This document shows positions 44,301-56,300 of a DNA stretch of 64,000 nt, one piece after another; position 1 is the stretch's first letter; each line of letters opens with the position of its first letter. The position numbers and the translations under genes are program-made. Where the stretch lies: assembly GCA_029964075.1 (NCBI GenBank), contig CM057129.1, positions 14,375,430-14,439,429 on the forward strand, read 5' to 3'. This DNA comes from Patiria pectinifera (taxonomy: Eukaryota; Echinodermata; Asteroidea; Valvatida; Asterinidae). The notes under the pieces are model-generated. The model made no database searches and was not told where the DNA came from. It saw only the letters and a program-made list of their open reading frames with translations.

Positions 44301-47300
44301 GACAACTCAATTACTACTTGACCACTGAGGTTGCATGGGTTGGCTGACTGGTTTAGGGAATCTGACCCAATAGCAGGTTGCACAGTCAGTGACTTGTGAT
44401 GCAATTTTAACAGACTCCAGAGAAAACTTGGGTTAAATCATGTTGACAAGCCTGTGGTTAAACTGAAGTTTGCTTGCAGACTTGCTTGTACAGAAGTACT
44501 ACACACAATTTGAAGACAAGTGCTACATGTGAGAGGAGACCGCTCCTATTCAAGTTTGTTTCCGAAATACCCAAACCTTGTTAGTTAGTGCCCGAATGTC
44601 ACTGGATCTGATCCAAAAAACTGCGATAAACTGAGGAAGATAAGATTCCATTTATGTTTGAAACTTGTTGCCATTCTATAAGTCTCTCTCAAATGACGTC
44701 ATTTCCTACAGACCAGCCATCTGCATCGGCATTTTGAGCGTCAACTTGCAAAACGCGCATCGGCTGCATCATATTTCTAACACATTTCAAGTAACAAGCG
44801 CGCGTGTTTGGAATTTTTTTTAACACTGCGCAATGCGTGCTTGATTGCGTAAAATACGCAGTTGCACTTCTCCTACAGAGATGGCCGTCTTTGCGAAAGA
44901 CCTATGAAGGTTCTCTTTAATAACAACCGTTTGCAGAGTCAGCGGAATTCGCTTGCAAAATATTTCCTTAGTCACCGGCCAGCTGCGAGCTCTGCAGGCT
45001 CGTTTGCTCCAGCCGCTGAGTTCCTTTTACACCTAATCCCACTGCTACTAATCCTAGGGAGTTCCTGAATCTGCATTAATCTGCTATCCTGCAGTAATCC
45101 AAAGGCCAAATCTTTGTCCAAACTAAGAAATCATAGTATGAAATCCCAAACCCTTCAAAATCCATGGAAATCAGATGCTATTTTGGATGGATCTGTTAGG
45201 TCACTTCCTCGTACAAGCAATGTTTCCTAAATACCCTATGCAAAAAGACAGTTAGGCTATTTCCTTTACTTACAAGACTTATAAAAAAATCGTTGTATTT
45301 TTAAATGTAAACGCCTGATTGAGATTAACGTGCGAAATAAACTGAACTGAAAAAACAAATGCACAAGGAGTGATGGACAGCATACAGCAGATGACACCCT
45401 AACCCAGTGATAAAATGAGTCTTCATTGGTGAGAGCCCCCCTAACCTGCTGATGAAATAATTCTTCATTGCCCACCTCCTGAGAGTCGCCGTCATAGCTG
45501 ACCGATGTGGTGCTCATGGTGCGTGTAGCCATCACCTGAACAAAAACCACAAACAACAAAAATACACAGAGTCACAATTGAAATGGACAAATGTGCTTCA
45601 TAGGTGGTTGCAGTAAACCAACTAAGATAGTAAGATACTGATAATATTCACACTGCAAAAACACTAAAAAGCCACCATAGCCAGTCAGTCAATGGACACA
45701 GCTTGGACACATGGCACAAGACACGCATGTTTACGTTACAAACGTAGTGTGGACATTCATTTGTTTTCGTGTTGTTCAGAAAAACCTGTGAAAAAAACTC
45801 ATTTTACTCACACTGTGAAAACTCTTTCAACCCAATTTTTGTCTATGAGTCCCTTTAGTGTTTCTCTTCATATTGACACTGCTACACCTAACCCCAAAAT
45901 GCCTATAAACATGTTTTCCAGAGAGGGGGAAACCTTGTGTGGACGTGGGCAAGTCCGCACAACGTATCTGAAAACTGGTTTATGTGGACATCTTTTGTTC
46001 GGAAGTCCACACAGTGAGTGTAATGCTTGTACACATGGCACGAGACACCCATGCCTGTACAACACACATACCTGTATGCCAAACTGGATTTTTGGTGTTT
46101 TCCCCAAATTCCTTGACTTTTCCCTGACTAAAAAAAATGGAAACTCATTTTCAAGGCTTCCCCTTATTTCCAGAGTGGTTCGGAACCCGGTATTGACCTA
46201 TCAGCGTTTGTGAGTTAGCCACGCCCCTTAGACAACACTATGGAGTTTTTGTACACTAACTTTTGTTTGTCTCAGATTTTGCGCGTTCCGCGTCCATTTG
46301 TATATCATGTAATTGGACAATATTTCAAAAGCTGTGTTGACGCAATTCTTACGCAACTCTACCACGATAGATCAGTTACTATCCTTCCCCTGCCAGGGTT
46401 TAATGGGAACAGCAGGTCACCCAAGGGAACAAAGTTGCTCTTACCTCCCCAGATGCATCCACCAGTGTGCTGACAACCTCCTTGCCAGAACCCCAGGTCT
46501 TCTGGTTCTTAAAGACCAAGTCCGAGGGTGGGTTGTGACCATGGCCGCTCCCGGAGGCCCAGACCGTCACCTCTTTGCCAGACTTCAGGACGTACTTGGA
46601 GGAGAACTTGTAGCTCAGCTCCTCCCCGCCGTTGACTTGACGCTTGAGGAGCCAGCCACCTAAGGCTTGATCCTATTAACAAAATAATACAAAACAAGTC
46701 AGAAAAAAAATGTTAGCTATGATAAATGATGTAATTCAGGATAGGTAGACCAAGAGAATTCAGGACAGGTAGAGCCACATATGAATGTGAGCACTCAGCC
46801 AAACAGACAGCAATGGCTCCTCGCGGAATGGAGGAGGACTCAGCCCGGAGATAGACTGACAACCACGCTACCAGTCTCAACATCCCCATCTGAAAGGAAC
46901 CTCCCCCGCAAGCAATGGTGCCGCCTCAACCGGCTTCGGACTGGAGTAGGGCAGTTCAATGCCTGTAAGCATGCATGAAACCTAGCGGACTCAGACAGGT
47001 GTGAGTGTGGCGAGCCGCAGACAGCTGACCACCTCATCATGGCCTGCCCCATCCACCACCTAGGAGGAGGCTGGGACTCCCTCAATGAGCTCACTCCTGC
47101 AGCAAAGACCTGGCTCAAGACAGCTACCTTTCCCAGCTAGGAAGACCACACGCAAGAAGAAGATGTAATTCGTTTTGGACCTATATCACTAACTTAATGA
47201 CCCACTCACTGATCACACAACCGCACATATGGGTAGTTATGGGGTACCACTATGGGCTCCGTGCACAAGTACCCCATCAACGGCCAGAAAAGGAGAGTTG

Positions 47301-50300
47301 GGGGTGACCTAGACTGGTTCCCGATCCATCCACTGCGTATTTCAAATGATATCCAAAGTTATTGGGGTCGGGGATTAGTCTGGGAGACCGTTGCAAGTTA
47401 CATTTGAACGTATTCAACGAATCAAGCGCCGAAGACGCCTGACGCTCACGCGCGAAGACGCTGTGGCTTGGCTTTGTGCACATTCAGGAAATTAAAAAGT
47501 CGTGCGTACTTCACCCGCAAACTACAGTTAGCACACGCGGTGTCCCCTCCAAGGGGCGCACAGAAGTGGTAAAAGCGCGCCCTCTTTTGTTGGCGCACGG
47601 AGCCCATTTTCCACCTTTATTTCCTACTATTGTTCTCCTCTGTTTCTAATGAAATCTCAAACTACATACCGTTTCACTCCTAGGATACTGAGACTTCTAA
47701 AGACCAACTTACGAGGTACCATTATTCCTACAGTTACCCTTTGTTCCTGGTACCCCACAAGACCGCGTTAACACTGTCACTTGTGAATTTGACTGGTTAC
47801 CCATCTCACTGACTGACTGTCACTTGTGTCTTACACTGGTCTGGGACCAACTTTACGAGGCTTGCCTATTCATGTATAAAGTGACGAAACACCCAGACCA
47901 CACATGCATTAGTCTGGTGCCACTTGTTTCAGGGTGCACACCAGTATTAATAGGCCAAAACCCAGCCGCCGAGCTCATGAATAACAGTTATTCCCTCAAA
48001 ATATTCTTTACTAGAGAGTTCTGAGAGCCATAAAATTGGGGAATTGAAGAGATATGGCAAGGAACCTCTGGCCCGAACTTAAGGCCTCCAATTCTGAACA
48101 TTTTGGATGCAATTGGGCTCGAAAGTGGCGCTATTTTGCCATGTTGTGGAGGGATCGTTTTTCAAGATGGCTACTTTTCCGCTTTGGGAAAAATAGGGGT
48201 CGACTTTTTTGAGTGAGAATTTCTCGAAAAGTCAATGGTCAACCCACCCAAAAATAAAAAATAAAATAAAAGATAATATGTTGATCATCATTTTTCTGTG
48301 CATTCCAACCTGATCCGATGCATTCTGAAGCTTGATGAAATCGCCCTTGAGGTCACTCTCAACGATAACCACCAGGCCGGTGGTGGTAGAGCTCTGGACC
48401 ATACTCTCCTCCTCATCAAGCCTGCGTCTCTTGGTTCCACGAGCTTGACGCTGAGTAGGGTGGGACTTGTGGCGGGGTGGGGATGGCGTGATTTTCAGCC
48501 TGTGGAAAAAATTTAAAATCATCAGAAGGTCACTCTTGGATCCAAATTTTGCCAACCACCTGAAGACCACAGTTTTAGTACAACTTGAAATGAACTTGTC
48601 CTAGCAACACTGGTATCAACAAGCCACTAATAGTACTAGTTTTGAACATCGATGTTAAAATGTCCACAGTTTTAACTCCAGCAGACTTTTAAGGGGATAG
48701 TACTGAGTACTACAGAATACTATGAGTGTTATGCACACTATAAGTGACTTATATGCTGAAGTATTTCATACTACAGTTTACTACTAGTAGTATTTTGTAG
48801 CTTTACATGAGGCGAGGGTTAAAACAAGCTTAGGGGTCTGCCACATGATAATGGCCCTTGCTGAAAGCCATACATATCGTTTCCATCAAAACCCTAAAAC
48901 TTCAACAACCGGACTTGGTTCTGACATTTTGTGTTGTATTGCTATCCATGCCTGGGCCAGTTCTATGGTGTGCGTGTTGCGCTAGGTGTAGTCCAACTGT
49001 ACAAGGTAGTCCATGCGGGGAGTGTGGGGTAGTGTGCGAATTAACACTTCTTAGCAGTGTTTAAATGGTAGTTAATTGAATATTTAATATACTCTTTGGG
49101 ACGGGTGAAATGCTATAAAGAGAAGCCCACTGAAAAAAAATAATATTTTACTCACTACTGATATAAAATATTCCCGAAATTGACTTTTGCAAGCTCAGCG
49201 TCGGTCTTGGCCCACGATGATAGTGATCAATAGTGGACGGTGCATAGTGTGCCCTCTAGTGGCACAACAATTAGACCAGTGGGCCTACTCGCACAAACGT
49301 CTTAAACATTTTGTTTCAGCGGTTTAACTTTGTCTTTATTTTCTCCCTAGGCTTTCCTAGGGAGCCAATCAGCAATCGAGAAAAGGTTCAAAGGCTCGTC
49401 CAACGGTTGTAAACATATGCACTACGTGCGGTACGTGATCAAGCATCATCACTTTCCTACGGAACCAATCAGCGATCAAGAAAAAGTTTCATCATGGCTC
49501 ACTCGACGGTTGTAAACATACGAGCTATACGTGCGGTGATCAAGCATGGAGCTATAGACCTTTCTTTTGTTTGTAAACATTGACGCCATTTCATACGGGC
49601 TGCTGCAAGCGCATAAATTGAAGCCGTGGTTGGCAACATATTTTTCCAAAAAAAGTCACCATAACGCCCTCAATACATAATAAAAAGCCATGTTTAGGAA
49701 TTATGTTGTAGCTTTGTTGACAATGTTGTATTTTCAACAATCAAATAATATTTTGGTTATCTGTAATAACTCTTCTTCACTTTTGCAGTGTTGGACCTTG
49801 CACAGTTTAGCACCCCGTGGTTGGCAAAATGTGCAGTTTGCCAACCAAGCGTAGAAAGGTCTATAAAAAGAACCTGGTGTTGGTTCGAATTGATACAGAC
49901 GGTCTTATTTACATAAAATGGCCCCGCCCCCATTGCTACAAAATGATTGTAGCAATGATCGCTCTTGATTACTGACGTCTTGGGCCAAGACTCGCTCAGG
50001 GTAAGAAGTTGGGGGTGTTTCTGACCTGGTCTCCTCTCCTTCCAGCAGCTTGCGGTAGGCAGCGATCTCGGTATCCAAGGACAGCTTGATGTTCATCAGC
50101 TCTTGGTACTCCAGCATCTGGTGGGCCATGGCATCCCGTAGCTGCTGGAGCTCCTTGTCGCGGTCATTCAGAGCCTCGTAGTGGTTGTCCTGCTCCATCT
50201 TCAGCTGATCCTCAAGGTCCTTGATGCGAGCAATCAGAGCATCATTCTGTCGCAAAAAGAAGAAAGAGTAATATCATTGGACTGGCCCATTGCTCCTTGT

Positions 50301-53300
50301 CAAGCCCCAAGCCACCCTGCTTGTTACTCCCCATGCTGCCCAAAACCACAAACACTGTATGGTGCAGGGTGAGATTGGGGGGAAATGAAATATCCACCAA
50401 ATAATCTGCAGAGGATTTAGGTGCCGCTGAGGGCCCTAGAGCAACGTAGCTGTCCACTTTCCACTTGTGCATTTTTCTGAAAGTATCAAAGGCGGCAATT
50501 GCCGGCTTCTTTCAGTCTTGTCAACATATTCATTTCTTATTAAATTCAAATTGTGGTTTTTGTGTAGCTATGTAATAATAATAATAATACCAGAGTCTTA
50601 TATAGTGCACGTATCTACCAACAATCAGGCGCTGGTAATAATGTCTATTTTTAAAGACAGGTAAATGAAGTTTATGAGAAATGCGAGACCCGTTATGTAG
50701 CACCTTATCAGGGCTTACAAGGTGCTGCGGCGCATTAAGCAGCCACTGCCAGAAACACCGTGGCAAACCCCCTTCTCTTAGCGACAAGTGTTACTGGGTT
50801 CTTTAACGTATATTACACAACACATGAGACCTACGGCTTTACGTCCCATCTGAAGGACAAAGCAATAATGGTAAAGTGCCTTGCTCAAGAGCACAAGCAC
50901 TATGTTCCCAATCAGGATTCGAACCCATGTACCACGGTACACAAGTTGAACACTGTAACCACTGGACCACAGCACCCCATAATTGCAGGCTGTAGTGAGG
51001 GGATTTTAAATACCTGTTGGCAAAAGAAGCCTTTATAATGGAGCACTAGGTGAACCTCTTACCTGAGCCTTGATGGAGTTCAGTTCAGACTGCAGGTTAT
51101 CCACCCTGGTACGCATGATTCGCAAGTCATCCTGGCTGGTGACTGAGGCGTTACGGTAACGCTCAGCAAGGGCCTTCAAGTCACTCAGCTGTATCAGGAG
51201 AAAAAAAAAAGAAATAACACGTTGAAAAAAAGGAGGAATACTGCAGGTGTAGGGATTCATTTTTCTGCTTTAGTGGAAAAAGTAAACAGAATTAGCCCTA
51301 ACAGTCCTGAATCCTTCAATTTCAATATGATTTTGCACACCCCCTAGGGAGTTAGGGTTAACGGCACAAAGTTTGAAGCGGAGTTCAGGTTTTTGAAAAA
51401 ACCCATAGTTGTGCACTAAGGGGGCCCCCCCCCAAAAAGTCTCCGGTTTCTGGTATGGAGCTTGCCCAAAAATTGGTGCGGCGACGCGGATTTTGTTTTT
51501 TTCCCCCTGATTTTTTTTGCCTCAAATGTCGGCTGATGACTGCAAATGGTGCCCGACTAAACTTAGTGCAATTATATGGGAGTCCAGAGAGGCCACATAA
51601 AGCTTATTCTCGATCATAACCCCATCCACAAACACGTTAAAATTGTGCAGCAGCAGGATTCCAGTCAAACCAGTGAGTTTGGCGGTTTTGAGACACCATC
51701 TTTTATTGAAAAACCACTTTTTCATTTTGCCGACGCGCATGGCTACGGCGACGCGCGTGCATACCAGAAACCGGAGACTTTTTTGGGGGGGGCCTTAGGT
51801 TTTGGGGATACGAAGACAAAACAAGCGTAGTAAAGTTGGTCCCAGAGAGAAACAAAATCGTATTCTATTGATTCAAAATTGCTTTTCACCGGAAGTCTTT
51901 TTATATGGTGTACACAATGGGCCCGATATAGCACACTATGCAGTAGTTATAATGTGTATTTATAAAGCGCACATATCAACCACTATTGGTGCTCAAGGTG
52001 CTACATCATTATTACCCTGCTCAGTGGGCCAATGAAACATTCCAAATACCATCTCAGCTCCCTGGGGAGTATACAGTTCCTTTGGCCAAACAGCTAAAAG
52101 CAATCACAATAACCATCTCTGCCCTCACAGGTACTTACTCCTAGGTGGAGAGAAGCAACGAGTGGCACAGTGCCTTGCCCAAGGGCACACGCACCTTTAT
52201 TAGGTGAAAATTGTTTGTATTGCTACAAACAATGGTAATTTAAAAAACTAGGGGGATAACACTAGGAAATGGGTGATTTAACTTTTGTATTGCTAGAAAC
52301 AATAGTTATTTTGAACACAAATTCTTTTGGCAAAGGGGGGGGGGGGGTTGAAACTGGGAAATTTGTCACCTTGGATTCAAACATGGACTCGGTCTCCTCA
52401 CGTAGCTGCATGGTCTGCAGCTCATGCTGTTCCCTCAGCTCCTGTAGACTCTCGATCAGTTTGCTCTCATACTGGCTGCGAGCCTGGCTGTCAATCTCAG
52501 TGAAATCGATGGCCGACTTGCTACGCAGCTCCTTCACCTCCTGCACAATTGTCACAAGGTACAGCAATCCATTTCAAAGCTCGCAATGTCAATGAAATGT
52601 CTATCATTGTGTTGGTGCAACTAAAGAAGGTTCACATGTACGCACTTGTACGTAGCAAATTTGCAAATTGCACAGTTTTACATTACAAAAGCATTTGCCA
52701 GAGTTAAAATGCTTTAAAGGGAATGTACAACATTTGCTTTTGCTGCAATTTTCAGAAATAAATGGATTTGGAGGATAAGTATGTTATAGCAAATCATTAC
52801 GCTGACTTGTTTCACGTTTTGGGTTCGTAGATGCTGGAAAAACCAAGAAAACCAATCGTATTCTTGTAGTCTGGTTCCCTGACCCCAGTTAAGATAAAAC
52901 AGAGAAATGTATAGACTTTGGGGAATTGTAAGATCAGAGAATCAGTCCGAGCAGGCTTGTAGTCTTCACAGGTGTGTAATCAATTGCAAGGAAAAGGAAG
53001 ACAAACTAAATATTACAAATTAGGAGCACTTTTAAAAAAAAATCTAGTTTTCTCCAACGCTGGTCTTCCGACCAGCATTGGAAAAATACTTTTTCTCTTG
53101 AAAATGTCAGCACACCCGGAGCCACAACTTTACAGGATGCTTTAGACTGCCATTCCCTAACAATCCAGTAAGATATTTCATGATAATTTGATCATTTCGT
53201 TTTTTATGTTTTCAAATGTTGTATCTTCCCTTTAACTTTTCAACTTTAACTTTCATAAATTTGCAGCCGAAGCATGTACTTCTATAAAGTCGCCAATACA

Positions 53301-56300
53301 CGTTCCCTTTATACACCTACCGGGTACCATGAACCACAGCCTTCATGTTGATGTTTTGATGACTTCACAAGTTCCTTTCTATTCTTTTTGATCCTCTCGT
53401 TTAATACCAACAATCCAAACTCAGCAAAATTTCAAATCTTTACTGCCTAGTATAGAGTTCAGGAAACGTTCTAGTTAAAAAAAAGATTCCCGAGGTACTG
53501 GTACTACATTCACCAAAGGAAAGTGTGTTGGGAAAGCATGTTAGAAAAGCGTTACGGGCATCTAACAACTTGGTAATTTGTAAATAGCTCTAAATCTATC
53601 CAAGCCCATGAATACCCTGGTTCATTTTATGGCTTCCACATTATCCCTATAAACCCGGGTCAATCCTCCAAAATCCTCATGGCAGTTTGGAGGATTTTGG
53701 AGGATCGAGGATGAATGGTGTTTGAGAAACATGAGGATTTTGGAGGATTGAGGATGAATGGTTTTTGAAAAGGAGGAGGATTTTGGAGGATTACGGATGA
53801 ATGCATTTTCTTGAGGCAGGACGATCTGACGATTTTGATGCATGCACACAACAACCGCAGTACGTAATACACCAGATGGTGGACTGTACTTCACCGGAAG
53901 AGAGAGAGAGAGATTGAGGTACTGGGTATCCTTCATTTGAAACAGAAGTGCAAAATTTTGAAGGACTGAGGATAGTTCCTAGCAAAAAAGGCTTCGGGAG
54001 TTAGGGTCAAGACACGATGTGCAATTATTCGCACTCCTGGGGAAGATTTTAGGCGTGCGATGACATGCAGGTGCAATCACACGCCTCAAATATCAGGACT
54101 GCGTATAGCATTACCTCATCGTACAACTGCTTCTTAAATTCCAGCTCTTCCTTGAGACTCTGCAGACGGTTCTCCAAGTCAACACGTAGCACTGTCTCCT
54201 CCTCAACCTGTAGGCATCAACAACAAAAATGAAATGTATTTTTTTAGGTTTGGGGTCTGCTTTTTTGGACTCACCCTGTATAATCCTGAACGACACTAGT
54301 TAAACTAAGTTCCACTTGAATAGGTTTGAGCAAATTAACCCTAACCCACCTCACTCCTCCAAAATCCTCCTGGCGGTTTTGGAGGATTGAGGATGAATGG
54401 TGATTGAATCAAATGAGGATTCTGGAGGATTGAGGATGAATGGTGATTGAAGCACATGAGGATTCTGGAGGATTGAGGATGAATGGTGATTGAAGCACAT
54501 GAGGATTCTGGAGGATTGAGGATGAATGGTGATCGAAGCACATGAGGATTCTGGACAGTGTTGGAGCAAAGGCTTTGACCCTCAAGGCCAAGGCCAAGGC
54601 CAAGGCTTTGACCCTCAAGGCCAAGGCCAAGGCTAAGACCCTCAAGCCTCGAGGCCAAGGCCAAGGCTTAACCCTCAAGGCCAAGGCCAAGGCCAAGGCC
54701 CTGTTTTATGAAATGACCACTAATATAGAACTAATTATAGTCACATGAGTGACACATCATCACGCAAGGGCGCATCCAGAACGCAATTTGCGGGGCCAAA
54801 GAAATTTTGCTCCCCCCAAAAAAGTGGGTAAAAAAATTACGGCTTGGGCTACGGGGCCCACTTAAGGGCCCCAAAATTTTTTTTGGATTCGAGATGCTCT
54901 GTGGTGCGATTTGAGGCAATTTCTGACCATTTTAACCGATGTTTTTTTGAGGAAAAGATGGTGGTGTACTAATTGCCTGCCTTTATTACGACGTCACATA
55001 AAAAAAAAATGGTTTCTTTTTTTTTGGGGGGGGGGGGCATGGCCCCTTTTGGCCCCCCTGGATCCGCCCTTATTATCACGAATTGCTCGTTACGAAGAAC
55101 AACATTTCTTTAATTGCAATCAACATGCTTGCATAGGCCTACACCGTTTTATGACTGCACTGTATCTATTAAAGTATAAGTTCAGGTCTTCAATATGGTT
55201 TAACTAAACAAAATAATGATTTACTTCTATATTGACACACAATTCTCCCAAGTGTAACAAAGGGGGATTAAAGAAACTGATTTGGGAAATTTTTATTTGC
55301 TGGCCCAACATGGTCAGAAATATCAGCATTATCTAAAACAGATACATGCAAATCTTTAGCACTTATCGGGGAGACATATACAACCAATCAGATCTATTCC
55401 ATAGTTATATGCAATTAAAGTGATCATCTCATTAGCCCCACAAGTGTACGGAATATTTTTGCAGCAAATCTACTACAATGGTAACAAAATGTGATGCTAC
55501 AAAAGTGGAAGTGTGCCCAACAGACAAATCTATAGGGTGCTTCCCTCCTCCATGGTAATACGATTAAAATGGTAACAGCAAAATTTCGAACGGATTTATC
55601 TGGAAAATGCAAAAATCTATGGGCCTTGAAGAGCTTTGACTCAAAATTGCAAGGCCCTGAACCCTCAAGGCCAAGGCCAAGGCTTTTGCCCTCAAGCCTC
55701 GAGGCCAAGGCCAAGGCCCTAAAATCCAGCCTTAAGGCAGCCTTAAGGCCAAGGCCCAGCATCAAGGCACTACATCACTGATTCTGGAGGATTGAGGATG
55801 AATGGTGATTGAAGCACAAGAGGATTTTGGAGGATTGAGGATGAATGCATTTTGAGGCAGGACTGTCTGATGATTTTGAAGGATTTGGCGTTGGTTATCC
55901 TTCATTTAAAATCGAGTGCAAAATTTTGGGATGAGGAGGATTTTGGAGGATTGACGATGAATGCATTTTGAGGCAGGACTGTCTGACAATTTTGAAAAAT
56001 GTAGGCGGAGTTGCAAAATTTTGGAGGATTGAGGATGGTTCTAAGCAAAAAGGGCCTAGGGGGTTAGGGTTAAGGTAACCATATAGCTATCAATGGAACT
56101 TGTTTATCTTCCTGGATGTCACATCACAGACGGGACTATAACCTTTGACCTGGAATCCGCTCAACCGTCTCACCTGCTTCTTAGAAGAATTCAGCTGCTT
56201 CTCTTTATGTGCCAGGTTCTTCCTGAGTTCATTGATCAGATCATCCAGTTGCTTCTTCTCATACATCATAGCGCTGATGCGGCCATCTCTCTCCCCAAGG

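Larger units (their letters stand above)
41364..45445. other. Last lamin intron, repeat-filled
   Basis: The 4.1-kb intron holds a run of CCCGGCAAAAGGTCGTAAG-type repeats (41620-41990), the repeat at 42380-42480, a TTAA MITE (43100-43240), the palindromic element (43363-43940) and the repeat at 44690-44890. The frames at 41310-41609 and 45692-46213 show no domain. Confidence 0.5.

Noticed and set aside
45692-46213. 173-aa plus-strand frame
   Set aside because: It lies in a lamin intron, has no domain and consists partly of a repeated ACACATGGCACRAGACAC word.
54341-54748. Long open frames on both strands rich in KAKA or HPQSSRIL repeats
   Set aside because: They lie entirely in the AAGGCC and GGAGGATT arrays inside a lamin intron.
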